The notes below the pieces were generated by a model. That model was not told the DNA's origin. It made no database searches and saw only the letters and a program-made list of their open reading frames with translations. From positions 2,046,001 to 2,110,000 of the forward strand of contig OZ250162.1 of NCBI GenBank assembly GCA_965238025.1: DNA of 64,000 nt, in the 5' to 3' direction. The DNA comes from Pelagihabitans sp965238025. GTDB lineage: Bacteria > Bacteroidota > Bacteroidia > Flavobacteriales > Flavobacteriaceae. A program made the position numbers and the translations under genes. Positions 15,788 to 24,608 of the stretch are shown here, in pieces. How positions within the stretch are numbered: the first letter of the stretch is position 1; the number at the start of each line of letters is the position of its first letter.

Positions 15788-16141
15788 TTATATGTTTTCC
15801 CCGAATTTTATCATATTTCCGTCTAGATCCAAAATGGCAAATTCCCGAATGCCCCAAGGTTGATTTTGCAACGGTCCGTTTGGGTGTACCACCCCTGCAT
15901 CTTTCATTTCTTTGTACAGATCATCAACGCCTTTTACCCGGATGTAACAACTGGTGTTTTTAGGATGGATTTTATTGGTGCACTTCCAAAAATGGATTTC
16001 GATTTTATCCCGGCCAATAACGGCATAGTCTTTATCCTTCCACCCAACTCGGTCAAAACCTAGTTTCTTCTGGTAAAAATTAACTGTTTTATCAATGTTT
16101 AACGAAGCGAGTACTGGTATGGCAATCTGAAGATGCTCCAC
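15788..16141 (-). CDS. VOC-family (glyoxalase/bleomycin-resistance-like) protein
   Basis: 117 residues in two beta-alpha-beta-beta-beta modules: IAIPVLASLNIDKTVNFYQKKLGF and a second half ending FAILDLDGNMIKFGE. The DLDGNxIxF ending is the usual VOC signature with the metal-ligand Glu. IEIHFWKC has the His that bleomycin-binding proteins share. The start is a GTG; no ATG alternative fits. It may bind or detoxify a small molecule; substrate not known. Confidence 0.82.
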   Translation of the reverse strand: MEHLQIAIPVLASLNIDKTVNFYQKKLGFDRVGWKDKDYAVIGRDKIEIHFWKCTNKIHPKNTSCYIRVKGVDDLYKEMKDAGVVHPNGPLQNQPWGIREFAILDLDGNMIKFGENI

Positions 16142-16228
16142 GGCAAATGATTTTTTCTAAAGTTAATTAAAACTTACACAGGATGATAAGTACAGGGCCG
16201 ATTATATGAAAAGTGCTTAAAAAATACT

Positions 16229-16236
16229 TAGTTTTG
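16229..16236 (+). promoter_or_regulatory. -7 element TAGTTTTG of argS
   Basis: Exact TAnnTTTG match 22 bases before the argS ATG at 16259. Confidence 0.55.
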
Positions 16237-16258
16237 CAGGCTTAGCAATCCGGTATTT

Positions 16259-18043
16259 ATGAGTATTCAAGGCGTTTTAGAAACGAAAGTAAAAGAGGCT
16301 GTTAACTCCATTTTTAATGTGGAGCTGCCCTCTGTTGAATTTCAACCCACTAGAAAAGATTTTGAGGGGGATATTACGGTGGTAGTGTTTCCCATACTCC
16401 GTTTTGTAAAAGGAAATCCGGCACAAATAGGAGAGCAAATAGGTTCATTTTTAAAAGAGAAAGTTGATGCGGTTGAAAGCTATAATGTGGTAAAAGGTTT
16501 TTTAAACCTTGTTATCGGAGATAAGTTTTATATCGATTTTTTCAATCGGATCAAGAATGAGGTTGATTATGGAAAAACGCCTTCGAGCACCGATGTAACA
16601 ATGGTGGAATATTCCTCACCTAATACCAATAAACCGCTGCATTTAGGGCATGTTAGAAACATCTTATTGGGCTATTCAGTGGCGGAAATTCTAAAGGCAG
16701 CCGGTAAAAAAGCATATAAGACGCAGATTATCAATGATCGCGGTATTCATATTTGTAAGAGTATGTTGGCTTGGCAAAAGTGGGGTAATGGGGAGACACC
16801 GGAAAGTACCGGATTGAAGGGGGATAAGCTCGTCGGGAATTATTATGTTGCCTTTGACAAGGCATATAAAAAGGAGATAGCTGACTTGATTGCAAGTGGG
16901 ACGGATGAAAAAACTGCTGCTAAAGAAGCCTCTATTTTATTGGAGGCCCAAAAAATGCTGCAAAAGTGGGAAGCTGGCGATAATGAGGTGGTGACACTTT
17001 GGAAAAAAATGAACCAGTGGGTGTACGATGGTTTTGATGTTACCTATAAGAACATGGGTGTTGATTTTGATACCCTGTACTATGAAAGTGATACCTACCT
17101 GTTAGGCAAAAATGTGGTTGCCGATGGCCTTAAAAAAGGGGTGTTCTATAAAAAGGAGGATGGCAGTGTTTGGATTGATCTTACAGATGAAGGCCTTGAT
17201 GAAAAAATCGTACTGCGTTCAGATGGTACCGCGGTATACATGACCCAGGATATAGGTACGGCCATACAACGTGTAAAGGATTATCCGGATATTACCGGCA
17301 TGGTCTATACGGTAGGTAATGAACAAGATTATCATTTTAAGGTGTTGTTTTTAATCTTAAAAAAACTTGGTTTTAGTTGGTCGGAAAGTCTTTATCACTT
17401 GAGCTATGGGATGGTGGACCTGCCTAGTGGGAAAATGAAAAGCCGAGAAGGCACCGTAGTTGATGCGGACGACCTTATGGACGAAATGACCCGGACAGCT
17501 GCTGCAATTTCAGAAGAATTGGGGAAGTTGGAAGACTATTCCGATGTTGAAAAACACGAGCTTTATAAAACCATTGGCCTAGGGGCACTTAAGTATTATA
17601 TTTTGAAGGTTGATCCCAAGAAGCGCATCTTGTTCAACCCTGAGGAGTCGGTAGATTTTCAGGGGAATACAGGGCCATTTATACAATATACCTATGCCCG
17701 TATTCAATCTATTTTAAGAAAGGCAAAGGACCTGAATGTTGACCTCTCGACGCCGCTCGAGGTGACAGAAGAGTTACATCCAAAGGAGAAGGAGCTGATC
17801 AAACAAATACAATTGTTCCCGGAAACCATTCAATTGGCGGCTGAGAATTATAGCCCAGCCTTGATTGCAAATTATACCTATGATCTGGTAAAGGAGTTTA
17901 ACTCGTTCTACCAACAGGTTTCTATTTTGGGTGAGACCAATGAACAACAAAAAATACTTCGTGTACAGTTATCCAAAAAAGTCGCTGAGGTAATTCGATT
18001 TTCATTTGCTTTATTGGGGATATCGGTTCCTAAGCGTATGTAG
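16259..18043 (+). CDS. argS: arginyl-tRNA synthetase
   Basis: Class I aminoacyl-tRNA synthetase charging tRNA-Arg. Shows the N-terminal additional domain (about 1-110), the HIGH motif as PLHLGHVRN after EYSSPNTNK, the KMSKS-like loop as KMKSREG, and the C-terminal anticodon-binding domain from TGPFIQYTYARI onwards, ending ISVPKRM as usual. At 594 residues it is full length. Stand-alone promoter; followed 27 bases later by the MtfA-like gene. Confidence 0.97.
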   Translation: MSIQGVLETKVKEAVNSIFNVELPSVEFQPTRKDFEGDITVVVFPILRFVKGNPAQIGEQIGSFLKEKVDAVESYNVVKGFLNLVIGDKFYIDFFNRIKNEVDYGKTPSSTDVTMVEYSSPNTNKPLHLGHVRNILLGYSVAEILKAAGKKAYKTQIINDRGIHICKSMLAWQKWGNGETPESTGLKGDKLVGNYYVAFDKAYKKEIADLIASGTDEKTAAKEASILLEAQKMLQKWEAGDNEVVTLWKKMNQWVYDGFDVTYKNMGVDFDTLYYESDTYLLGKNVVADGLKKGVFYKKEDGSVWIDLTDEGLDEKIVLRSDGTAVYMTQDIGTAIQRVKDYPDITGMVYTVGNEQDYHFKVLFLILKKLGFSWSESLYHLSYGMVDLPSGKMKSREGTVVDADDLMDEMTRTAAAISEELGKLEDYSDVEKHELYKTIGLGALKYYILKVDPKKRILFNPEESVDFQGNTGPFIQYTYARIQSILRKAKDLNVDLSTPLEVTEELHPKEKELIKQIQLFPETIQLAAENYSPALIANYTYDLVKEFNSFYQQVSILGETNEQQKILRVQLSKKVAEVIRFSFALLGISVPKRM

Positions 18044-18070
18044 GGTTCTCCGATTTAAAAAAAAGAACAT

Positions 18071-18880
18071 GTGAGTCTTATTTCTTTTTTCGAGTTAGAT
18101 ATTTTTTGGTGGCTGGTCATCTTATATTTCATCTTATTTTTTATACTGCAATTTTACTCATGGGCCGATCTGTACAAATGGAATCCTTTTAGAAAACCAG
18201 ATTTGTTAACCCAAAGGGAGAGTGAATTACTTTTACAATGTTTCCCCATCTATGGAAAAATGTCCGTCGAGCATAAGTTGCGTTTTGAGAAGCGGATGTT
18301 CTGGTTTCGTCGAGCAAAGGAATTTAAGTTTTTAGGTGAGGTTTCCAGGCAAGAGGATTTAAAGCTGGTACTTAGTGCAAGTTTGACCTTGTTAACTATG
18401 GGCCTGTCTCATTATAGATATATGCGATCACTTGACGAGATTGCCATTTATCCCAATAAATATTTCTCTAGGATAACAAGACAATATCATTTTGGGGAGT
18501 ATGCACCAACGTTTAAAAGGGTAATTATATCCGCCGAACAGTTTTGGAAAGGTTTTGAAAAAACGGAGGACAACAGAAATCTTGCGATGCACGAGTTTGC
18601 TCATGCACTGAGTTTTGATTTGATTAAACAGATATCGTTCGAGGGACTTCAGTTTAGGTCCGGGTTAAAAAAAATAAAAAAGCTTTTTAAGCAGCCTTCT
18701 TTTTCATCTAAGCTGACTTCTTCGACCTATTTTAGGGAATACGGAATGACTAATCTACAAGAATTCTTTTCAGTTGCAGTAGAGAACTATGTTGAAACAC
18801 CAACACTATTTAGAAAAGAGTTTCCTGATCTCTATGCTATCATGAAACGAATGTTGGCTTTTGATTTTCTGAAAGCTTAA
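18071..18880 (+). CDS. MtfA-like zinc metallopeptidase (M90), membrane-anchored
   Basis: 269 residues. One N-terminal membrane helix (WWLVILYFILFFILQFY) is followed by a cytosolic domain homologous to MtfA. The zinc site is LAMHEFAHALSF (HExxH near residue 175) and NLQEFFSVAVENY gives the third, glutamate ligand. E. coli MtfA is soluble and modulates glucose-uptake control through Mlc; this membrane-anchored variant is common in Bacteroidota and its role there is unknown. The only workable start is a GTG at 18071; the ATG two bases before is out of frame. Confidence 0.85.
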   Translation: MSLISFFELDIFWWLVILYFILFFILQFYSWADLYKWNPFRKPDLLTQRESELLLQCFPIYGKMSVEHKLRFEKRMFWFRRAKEFKFLGEVSRQEDLKLVLSASLTLLTMGLSHYRYMRSLDEIAIYPNKYFSRITRQYHFGEYAPTFKRVIISAEQFWKGFEKTEDNRNLAMHEFAHALSFDLIKQISFEGLQFRSGLKKIKKLFKQPSFSSKLTSSTYFREYGMTNLQEFFSVAVENYVETPTLFRKEFPDLYAIMKRMLAFDFLKA

Positions 18881-18890
18881 GATCAGCGAA

Positions 18891-21440
18891 TTAAAACCGA
18901 ACCCTAAAACTCAGATTGGGGGTAAGGCCCAGCGAAACACTTTCAACCCGTTCAATAGCATCTGCATCGCCTAATTGGTAATAAGTGTTTAGGATATTTT
19001 TTCGATCTGTGAAGTTTAAAACCGAGAGCCCTATAGAAGCATCTATTCCCGAACTTAAGATAAAATCGTAGACTGCGGAGGCATCGGCACGCAGGTATTC
19101 TGGAAGTCTGCTCCCATTGGGGTCTTGATAGTTGATACGAAGAGGAAAAACAGTTGTATTCAAAGGATCGGTCGCATCAGGTTCCGTAAAGGGTTTGCCA
19201 GAACGATAGTTTAACCCAAGACCTACTTTAAGACTTCCGGTGGTATAGGTTGCTGCTAATGTAGCCGTATGCCGAATATCAAAATTGTTGGGAAAAACGC
19301 TAGGGTCAAAATTCGGGAATTCATAATTGTTTACATTATAGGTGTAACTGGCCCATACGCTATAATCGTCCGTTTTTTTGTTGATCAGAAATTCTACCCC
19401 TTTAACATCATATTTACCGATTTCCCCATTGAACTGATTTTCGTTTTGAAACCCTTGGGTAAGGGTACTGATATCTTCTACCTCCTTATAAAAACCTTCT
19501 AAACCGATATAAAGGGTCTTACGGTCATAATTGATGCCAAAAGAACCCTGTTTGCTCCTAGCAACAGGAAGATTTGTTCCGTCAGAAATAACCCAACGCC
19601 TTTTTTCAATACCTAGAAAATTCTGCTCCAAATCAACGACCTGATTCGTAGCTTGACTTTTAAACTCCCCAAGAACAATGGCTTTCCAATTTTTGGAAAA
19701 GGTGTAGTTGAGGTTAAGTCGGGGTTCTACAATAAATTTGGTAAAACTATCGGGATTTCTATAATTGTTCAATCGCGCACCGCCCCTAACAGACAGTTTA
19801 TTGTCCTCTGATTTATAGGCCAGTTCCGAAAAAAAAGATTGGTTTACGACACTCCCCTCCTGATTATTCACAAAGGGAGGTAGGGTTACATTGGTCGCAT
19901 TGATGATTTTGGTCTCACTAAGTTGAACTCCGTTCAACCAATTTAGCTGTTGTCCTAATTGGAAATTCGTATTTAGCTTCACCGACGCCTCTTGAACCTG
20001 ATTGTTTTGTAACAATTGCTGTTGCGAATCGGATGAAATATTACGGGAATCGAGCGTGTAGTTCGTGTAATAGGCGTTTAAGGCGGTAGAAAACTTATTA
20101 GACCATTGGCTTTGTAACCGTATTCCCGTTGATAGGTTAAATTGGTTCAGGTCGCTATTTGAATTAATGCCAGTATCGGTGTCCCCTTCAGAATAATCCA
20201 ATTGATTGTATATGTTGATAAAACTGAGTCGAAGTTTTTGTTTCTCATTAATGTCAAGGAGTACTTTCCCGGTAAAATCGTAAAAAAAGAAGGTTTCCTG
20301 TCGTTCGGTTTCCTCAGGTGCATTCTCATTAACTATTTGATTGTCCTTAAAAACCCGGTTAAAAAATCTGCTGAAAGTAGGGGTGTTGAGGAAATCGGTA
20401 AAGGAGCGCCGTGCAGAGAACTGTATCGCCAATTTATCTGAAACAGGCATTTGTCCATAAACATCACCACTTATAAGATTAAATCCCGCACCGCCAAAAA
20501 ACGGCAGGTCAAGTTCATCCTTGGTGTCCATGGTTATCAAACCACTGACCCCATCGCCATATTGACTGCTTGTTCCATTTTTTGTAAGAACCACTTTCTC
20601 GGTCAAATATGGGTTAAAAGCTGAAATAAGACCAAAAAAATGACCCGACTGGTACATTTTTATACCATCCCATAGGAGAAGATTCTGGTCATTGCTACCG
20701 CCACGAATATTAATATCGGAAACTGTTTCGTCTATGCTTTTAATGCCAGGCAATGCCTGTACTGTCTGTAATATATCAGGTTCAATGGTGCCGGGAAGAA
20801 TCCCGAATTTTTCAATGTTCAATTCTATACTCGCATCGGTTTGTTTAGTAAGACCGGAAGTCAGGAACTCATATACCACCACTTCCTCTAATTGTTGGTA
20901 AAACTGAGCCAGAATAATGGTTTGGCATTCCGTTTGCCCAATTAGTTCCTCCGCTTTTATAAACTGGGTTTTGAAACCAACATATTTGATTTGTAAAATT
21001 GCTTTTCGAGGAACATTTTTTAGCGTAAAACGTCCATCCTCGTCAGTGACCGTAACAAGGTCGCTATTAAGAAGTTCTATAGAGGCACCCGTTACAGTGT
21101 TTTCCTCGTAATTGTCAAATACATAGGCACAAACATCGATCGTAACACTTGTTGCTATGGTGTAATAGCGATCGTTCAACTTTCTGATCTGTAGTTGGGT
21201 TTCCGTTTCGATCTGTGCTATAATTTCGGAAAGGACAGTTGTTTCAGGTTTAGAGACATATAGGGTAGCAATATCCTTATCTATATAGGAAAACTTGACC
21301 TTATGGTCATCCTCTAAAGATTTAATTAAGGAAATTAAGGAAATAGGTGTGGTGGTTTCTTGGGCCCTTACAAAAAAGGCCATAAAACAAAGCAAGAGGC
21401 AATAAAATGTGGATAATCGCTTAAGGCGTGTCTTCAGCAT
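18891..21440 (-). CDS. TonB-dependent receptor with STN and carboxypeptidase-like domains
   Basis: 849 residues from the ATG at 21440, overlapping the FecR gene end by 20 bases. Order: signal peptide (FFVRAQ), STN secretin/TonB N-terminal domain (about 25-100), carboxypeptidase-regulatory-like beta-sandwich (about 110-180), plug with ILQTVQALPGIKSID and SDINIRGGSNDQNLLLWDG, then a 22-strand barrel ending in an aromatic-x-R-x-F. The STN domain marks it as a transducer that signals through FecR to the ECF sigma factor. No metal or siderophore specificity is readable. Third gene of the sigma-FecR-receptor unit. Confidence 0.92.
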   Translation of the reverse strand: MLKTRLKRLSTFYCLLLCFMAFFVRAQETTTPISLISLIKSLEDDHKVKFSYIDKDIATLYVSKPETTVLSEIIAQIETETQLQIRKLNDRYYTIATSVTIDVCAYVFDNYEENTVTGASIELLNSDLVTVTDEDGRFTLKNVPRKAILQIKYVGFKTQFIKAEELIGQTECQTIILAQFYQQLEEVVVYEFLTSGLTKQTDASIELNIEKFGILPGTIEPDILQTVQALPGIKSIDETVSDINIRGGSNDQNLLLWDGIKMYQSGHFFGLISAFNPYLTEKVVLTKNGTSSQYGDGVSGLITMDTKDELDLPFFGGAGFNLISGDVYGQMPVSDKLAIQFSARRSFTDFLNTPTFSRFFNRVFKDNQIVNENAPEETERQETFFFYDFTGKVLLDINEKQKLRLSFINIYNQLDYSEGDTDTGINSNSDLNQFNLSTGIRLQSQWSNKFSTALNAYYTNYTLDSRNISSDSQQQLLQNNQVQEASVKLNTNFQLGQQLNWLNGVQLSETKIINATNVTLPPFVNNQEGSVVNQSFFSELAYKSEDNKLSVRGGARLNNYRNPDSFTKFIVEPRLNLNYTFSKNWKAIVLGEFKSQATNQVVDLEQNFLGIEKRRWVISDGTNLPVARSKQGSFGINYDRKTLYIGLEGFYKEVEDISTLTQGFQNENQFNGEIGKYDVKGVEFLINKKTDDYSVWASYTYNVNNYEFPNFDPSVFPNNFDIRHTATLAATYTTGSLKVGLGLNYRSGKPFTEPDATDPLNTTVFPLRINYQDPNGSRLPEYLRADASAVYDFILSSGIDASIGLSVLNFTDRKNILNTYYQLGDADAIERVESVSLGLTPNLSFRVRF

Positions 21441-22332
21441 AGAAAAGCACTTTGTTCCCCTCAAATTTAAACTTTATTCGCGAAGGGGCGCTTATACTTT
21501 TTAACGCAAGGGCTGCGTCTGTATTGCTAAAGGTACCTGTATATAATTGATTTAGGTCAATATTTTCTACACTTACCTTAATATTATGTTGCCTTTGAAA
21601 CTCATCAAAAACGTATCGTAGGGGTATACTTTTAAAAGTACTTTCGTTGTTGATCCATGAAGGGGTGCCATTTCTTTGGGTAGTAGCAGTTACAATTTTA
21701 CCGTTAACGGCAAAAAAAGAATCACCTGCGGGGACCTTTGTTTCTTTTCCGTTGTATGTGACACTAACCAAACCCTCAAAGCAACTAACCTCAAAAAAGC
21801 CGTTGCGATATTCTACGTTGAATTGTGTTCCTAAAACGCTAACATCGCCAGCCTCGGTGGTCACAGTAAATTTTTTGCCTTTAGCCACTTTAAAAAATGC
21901 CTCGCCTTTCAGGTTTAACTTGCGCTCATCGTTCCAATTTTTATCACTGAAGGCTATTTCGGAATCGGCATTTAAAATTACTTCCGAAGCATCGGGAAGA
22001 ACCACTTCGGTACGTTCGGCATATTTGGTGGAAATAGTTTCGTCAAGTGAATTCAGGTAAAAATAAGAACCGGCAATTAGAACCGCAACGGCAGCCGCCA
22101 CTTGCATAAAACGTTTGAACGGGCTCAACTGTACCACTTTGGTTTCTTCAAGCGTACGCTTGTTTTTGATGGCCATCAAAACCTCCTCGGTATTAAAATC
22201 AGGACCTTGCATCGTATTCGAAGTCTCGATAATACGTTGATAGGTAGCATACGCATCGGATTTTTTGAATTCCGTGAGTTCTGCTTCTGTAAGCTCATTG
22301 TTGAGCCATTTTGCCAAATAATTCTCTTGCAT
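21421..22332 (-). CDS. FecR-family anti-sigma factor
   Basis: 303 residues. Cytoplasmic N-terminal region, one membrane helix (FMQVAAAVAVLIAGSYFYL, about 85-105), periplasmic FecR domain (RTEVVLPDASEVILNADS, FKVAKGKKFTVTTEAG, VLGTQFNVEY) and a C-terminal DUF4974/STN-like domain (IPLRYVFDEFQRQHNI). It holds the ECF sigma factor until the receptor signals. Its gene sits between the sigma gene and the receptor gene, overlapping the latter. Confidence 0.93.
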   Translation of the reverse strand: MQENYLAKWLNNELTEAELTEFKKSDAYATYQRIIETSNTMQGPDFNTEEVLMAIKNKRTLEETKVVQLSPFKRFMQVAAAVAVLIAGSYFYLNSLDETISTKYAERTEVVLPDASEVILNADSEIAFSDKNWNDERKLNLKGEAFFKVAKGKKFTVTTEAGDVSVLGTQFNVEYRNGFFEVSCFEGLVSVTYNGKETKVPAGDSFFAVNGKIVTATTQRNGTPSWINNESTFKSIPLRYVFDEFQRQHNIKVSVENIDLNQLYTGTFSNTDAALALKSISAPSRIKFKFEGNKVLFYAEDTP

Positions 22333-22457
22333 GACTTTAGCTTAGTATCTTAATAACAACTAGTTAATTATAAACCCTACTTTTTAAGTTGACAGTTTTC
22401 AGTTACTATTGATCGTTAATGTTTTTCCATCACTATTCCGCAACTACCTACTGCCAC

Positions 22458-22955
22458 CTAGATCCCATCAATTTGTTCCCGTAGCGATTTTAACGCCAGA
22501 TGCATTCTTTTTTCAATAGCCTTTACCGAAACACCTTCCATTTCAGCAATTTCCCTATATTTTTTTCCATCAATCCTATTCAATAGGAAAACGGTTCTCT
22601 GGTTTTCTGGAAGACTGTTAAGGGCATTATCCAACTTTTCTTGAAATTCATTTTGCTCCATCACGAATTCGGGGGACTCGTTGGTGGTCTTCAAGGTTTT
22701 ATCGGCATACTTTAAACGTACTTTTTCTGCCTTGATTACATTCAGATAGGTATTGTTGGCCACCTTGTAAACAAAGGCCTTCGCCTTTTCGGGAGCCACT
22801 TTTGCACAATTCTCCCATAACTTCATAAATGCCTCCTGCACGGCATCATGGGCTTTTTCTTCATTACCGAACTTGTAATAAATATAGTTAAATACCGTTT
22901 TAGAATTAGCTTTGAAGATGTTGGCGAAAACGCCATCTTCGCATACGTTATCCAT
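22458..22955 (-). CDS. ECF RNA polymerase sigma-70 factor
   Basis: 165 residues: region 2 (FNYIYYKFGNEEKAHDAVQEAFMKLW) binds core and the -10, region 4 (LPENQRTVFLLNRIDGKKYREIAE, then MEGVSVKAIEKRMHLALKSLR) is the helix-turn-helix. This FecI-like type is the usual partner of FecR proteins. It has its own -7 box at 22988-22995 with TTG 19 bases upstream, and is divergent from the repeat lipoprotein gene at 23086. Confidence 0.93.
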   Translation of the reverse strand: MDNVCEDGVFANIFKANSKTVFNYIYYKFGNEEKAHDAVQEAFMKLWENCAKVAPEKAKAFVYKVANNTYLNVIKAEKVRLKYADKTLKTTNESPEFVMEQNEFQEKLDNALNSLPENQRTVFLLNRIDGKKYREIAEMEGVSVKAIEKRMHLALKSLREQIDGI

Positions 22956-22987
22956 TTTTATGGGAGTCTGATTAGATTGGAATTCTT

Positions 22988-23017
22988 CAAAGATATTTTA
23001 AAAAAAATTAAAATCAA
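22988..23017 (-). promoter_or_regulatory. sigma-factor gene promoter: TTG-N19-TATCTTTG
   Basis: Minus strand shows the -33 TTG (23015-23017) and the -7 TATCTTTG (22988-22995) with a 19-base spacer, the standard Bacteroidota spacing, 32 bases ahead of the ATG. Confidence 0.7.
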
Positions 23018-23085
23018 TAGTAGGGTCTTTTTGATCGGTGTTGTTTTAAAAACGTATTAACAAAACTTTGTAAATCCAAATCGTT

Positions 23086-24462
23086 ATGAAAAAGTGTATT
23101 TATTATGTACTGTGCGCCATCCTACTGGCAACGGTATTCTCGTTAACTTCCTGTGATAAGGAAGAATTCCCCGCAGATCAGATAGCTACTGATCAAGCGC
23201 TGGATGCAAGTTCCTTCACATCTGATTTAATGCGAAGAACCTCAGACAATGATGGGTCTTTTGACAATATTGTTGATGGCTCAAGTTGTTTTGATATTCG
23301 TTTTCCCTATACTGTTTCGGTAAACGGACTGGAGATTACCATAGATTCAGTTGAGGACCTTAATTTGATAGAGGAACTTTTTGATGCCGTTGATACTGAT
23401 GATGACATCCTGGACATTATTTTCCCAATTACGGTTACACTTGCCGATTATTCGGAGCTTGTCTTGAATAATATAGATGACCTTAGGGAGTTGGCCGCTA
23501 AATGTATTGAAGGTGGCGGTGATGACGATATCGAATGTATAGATTTTATCTACCCAATTACGTTATACACCTTTAACCCGAATTTTGAGCGTACCGGAAG
23601 GGTTACCGTAAATAATGATAGCGAATTAAGACGCTTTTTTGCCGGACTTAGTGAAACCGACCTCTTTAGTGTCGAATTTCCCGTTTCGTTTGAAATGCAT
23701 GACGGTACCAAAGTTACCGTTGAGAGCAATGATGAATTGAGGGAGGCCATTGAAAGGGCCGTGAACGCTTGTGATGAGGATGATGATAATGATTATAATG
23801 ATGACGACTTTACAGAAGAACGATTAGATGCCTTATTGGTAGAGTGTCCTTGGTTCGTTGATGAGCTAAGGAGAGAAGGCTCGTCTGCGACGGATCAATA
23901 TGTAGACTATGTGTTGAATTTCAAAGAGGACGGCACCGTATTAGGCCGTGATTTGTTAGGTAATGTATTTGAGGGAACTTGGAGTACAAGGGTCGCGGAA
24001 AACAGAGTGTTACTTCTTCTAGAATTTCCGACTATTGCCGACTTTACATTAGAGTGGTTGGTTTATGAAATAGACCAAGACAGGATCAAATTGTTTACTG
24101 CTGGGGACGATGATAGAATGAGGATGATCAGAGCCTGTGGTTTCGAGTTTGATTATTGCAACGAAGGCTTTATTAAAGAAGTTTTGGATACCTGCAGATG
24201 GGTGCCTTCACAAGAGGAAAATAACTTCTTGAACGGAATGACCATTGATTTCTCTAACCAGAACATTCATGTTTACAATGAGAATAACGAAGTTGTAGAT
24301 GAAGGTAATTGGGAAATTTCTGAAAACATTATAATCTTTAATAGTCTTAGCATGGAACTTGCCAACTACATTGGTGAGTGGAAGATTACCGAATGTAATG
24401 CAGAACGTTTTAAACTTGAACGGGAAGGCGAATACCTGGTTATAGAAAAGCAATGTGAATAA
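23086..24462 (+). CDS. repeat lipoprotein divergent from sigma/FecR/TonB operon (unknown)
   Basis: 458 residues, lipoprotein signal (SLTSC23). Four tandem beta-alpha repeats start at about residues 68, 108, 151 and 193, each opening with a (F/Y)P-containing strand (DIRFPYTV, DIIFPITV, DFIYPITL, SVEFPVSF) and closing with an acidic helix (DDLRELAAK, DELREAIERA). After an Asp-rich linker (about 231-242) come two lipocalin-like modules, one with VECPWFVDELR and the other with DTCRWVPSQEE at their starts. The protein is very acidic. No named family recognised. Divergence from the sigma operon makes it a likely target or ligand-binding partner of that signalling system. Confidence 0.75.
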   Translation: MKKCIYYVLCAILLATVFSLTSCDKEEFPADQIATDQALDASSFTSDLMRRTSDNDGSFDNIVDGSSCFDIRFPYTVSVNGLEITIDSVEDLNLIEELFDAVDTDDDILDIIFPITVTLADYSELVLNNIDDLRELAAKCIEGGGDDDIECIDFIYPITLYTFNPNFERTGRVTVNNDSELRRFFAGLSETDLFSVEFPVSFEMHDGTKVTVESNDELREAIERAVNACDEDDDNDYNDDDFTEERLDALLVECPWFVDELRREGSSATDQYVDYVLNFKEDGTVLGRDLLGNVFEGTWSTRVAENRVLLLLEFPTIADFTLEWLVYEIDQDRIKLFTAGDDDRMRMIRACGFEFDYCNEGFIKEVLDTCRWVPSQEENNFLNGMTIDFSNQNIHVYNENNEVVDEGNWEISENIIIFNSLSMELANYIGEWKITECNAERFKLEREGEYLVIEKQCE

Positions 24463-24496
24463 GACCTATATATAATTTTGCCCCACAACTTGTTTG

Positions 24497-24528
24497 AAAG
24501 CGTTCGTTGAAAGATGGACGCTTTTTTT
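24497..24528 (+). terminator. Rho-independent terminator of the repeat lipoprotein gene
   Basis: Stem AAAGCGTTC / GGACGCTTT (nine pairs, one G-U), ten-base loop, run of T. It lies 35 bases after the stop. Confidence 0.8.
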
Positions 24529-24575
24529 ATGTAACACTTTTTTGCTATATGCACGGGCTTTCCCGTTCTTATTAT

Positions 24576-24583
24576 TAAATTTG
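24576..24583 (+). promoter_or_regulatory. -7 element TAAATTTG of ffh
   Basis: Exact TAnnTTTG match 25 bases before the ATG at 24609. Confidence 0.55.
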
Positions 24584-24608
24584 CTTTTCTCCAAAAAGTA
24601 AGCAAACG

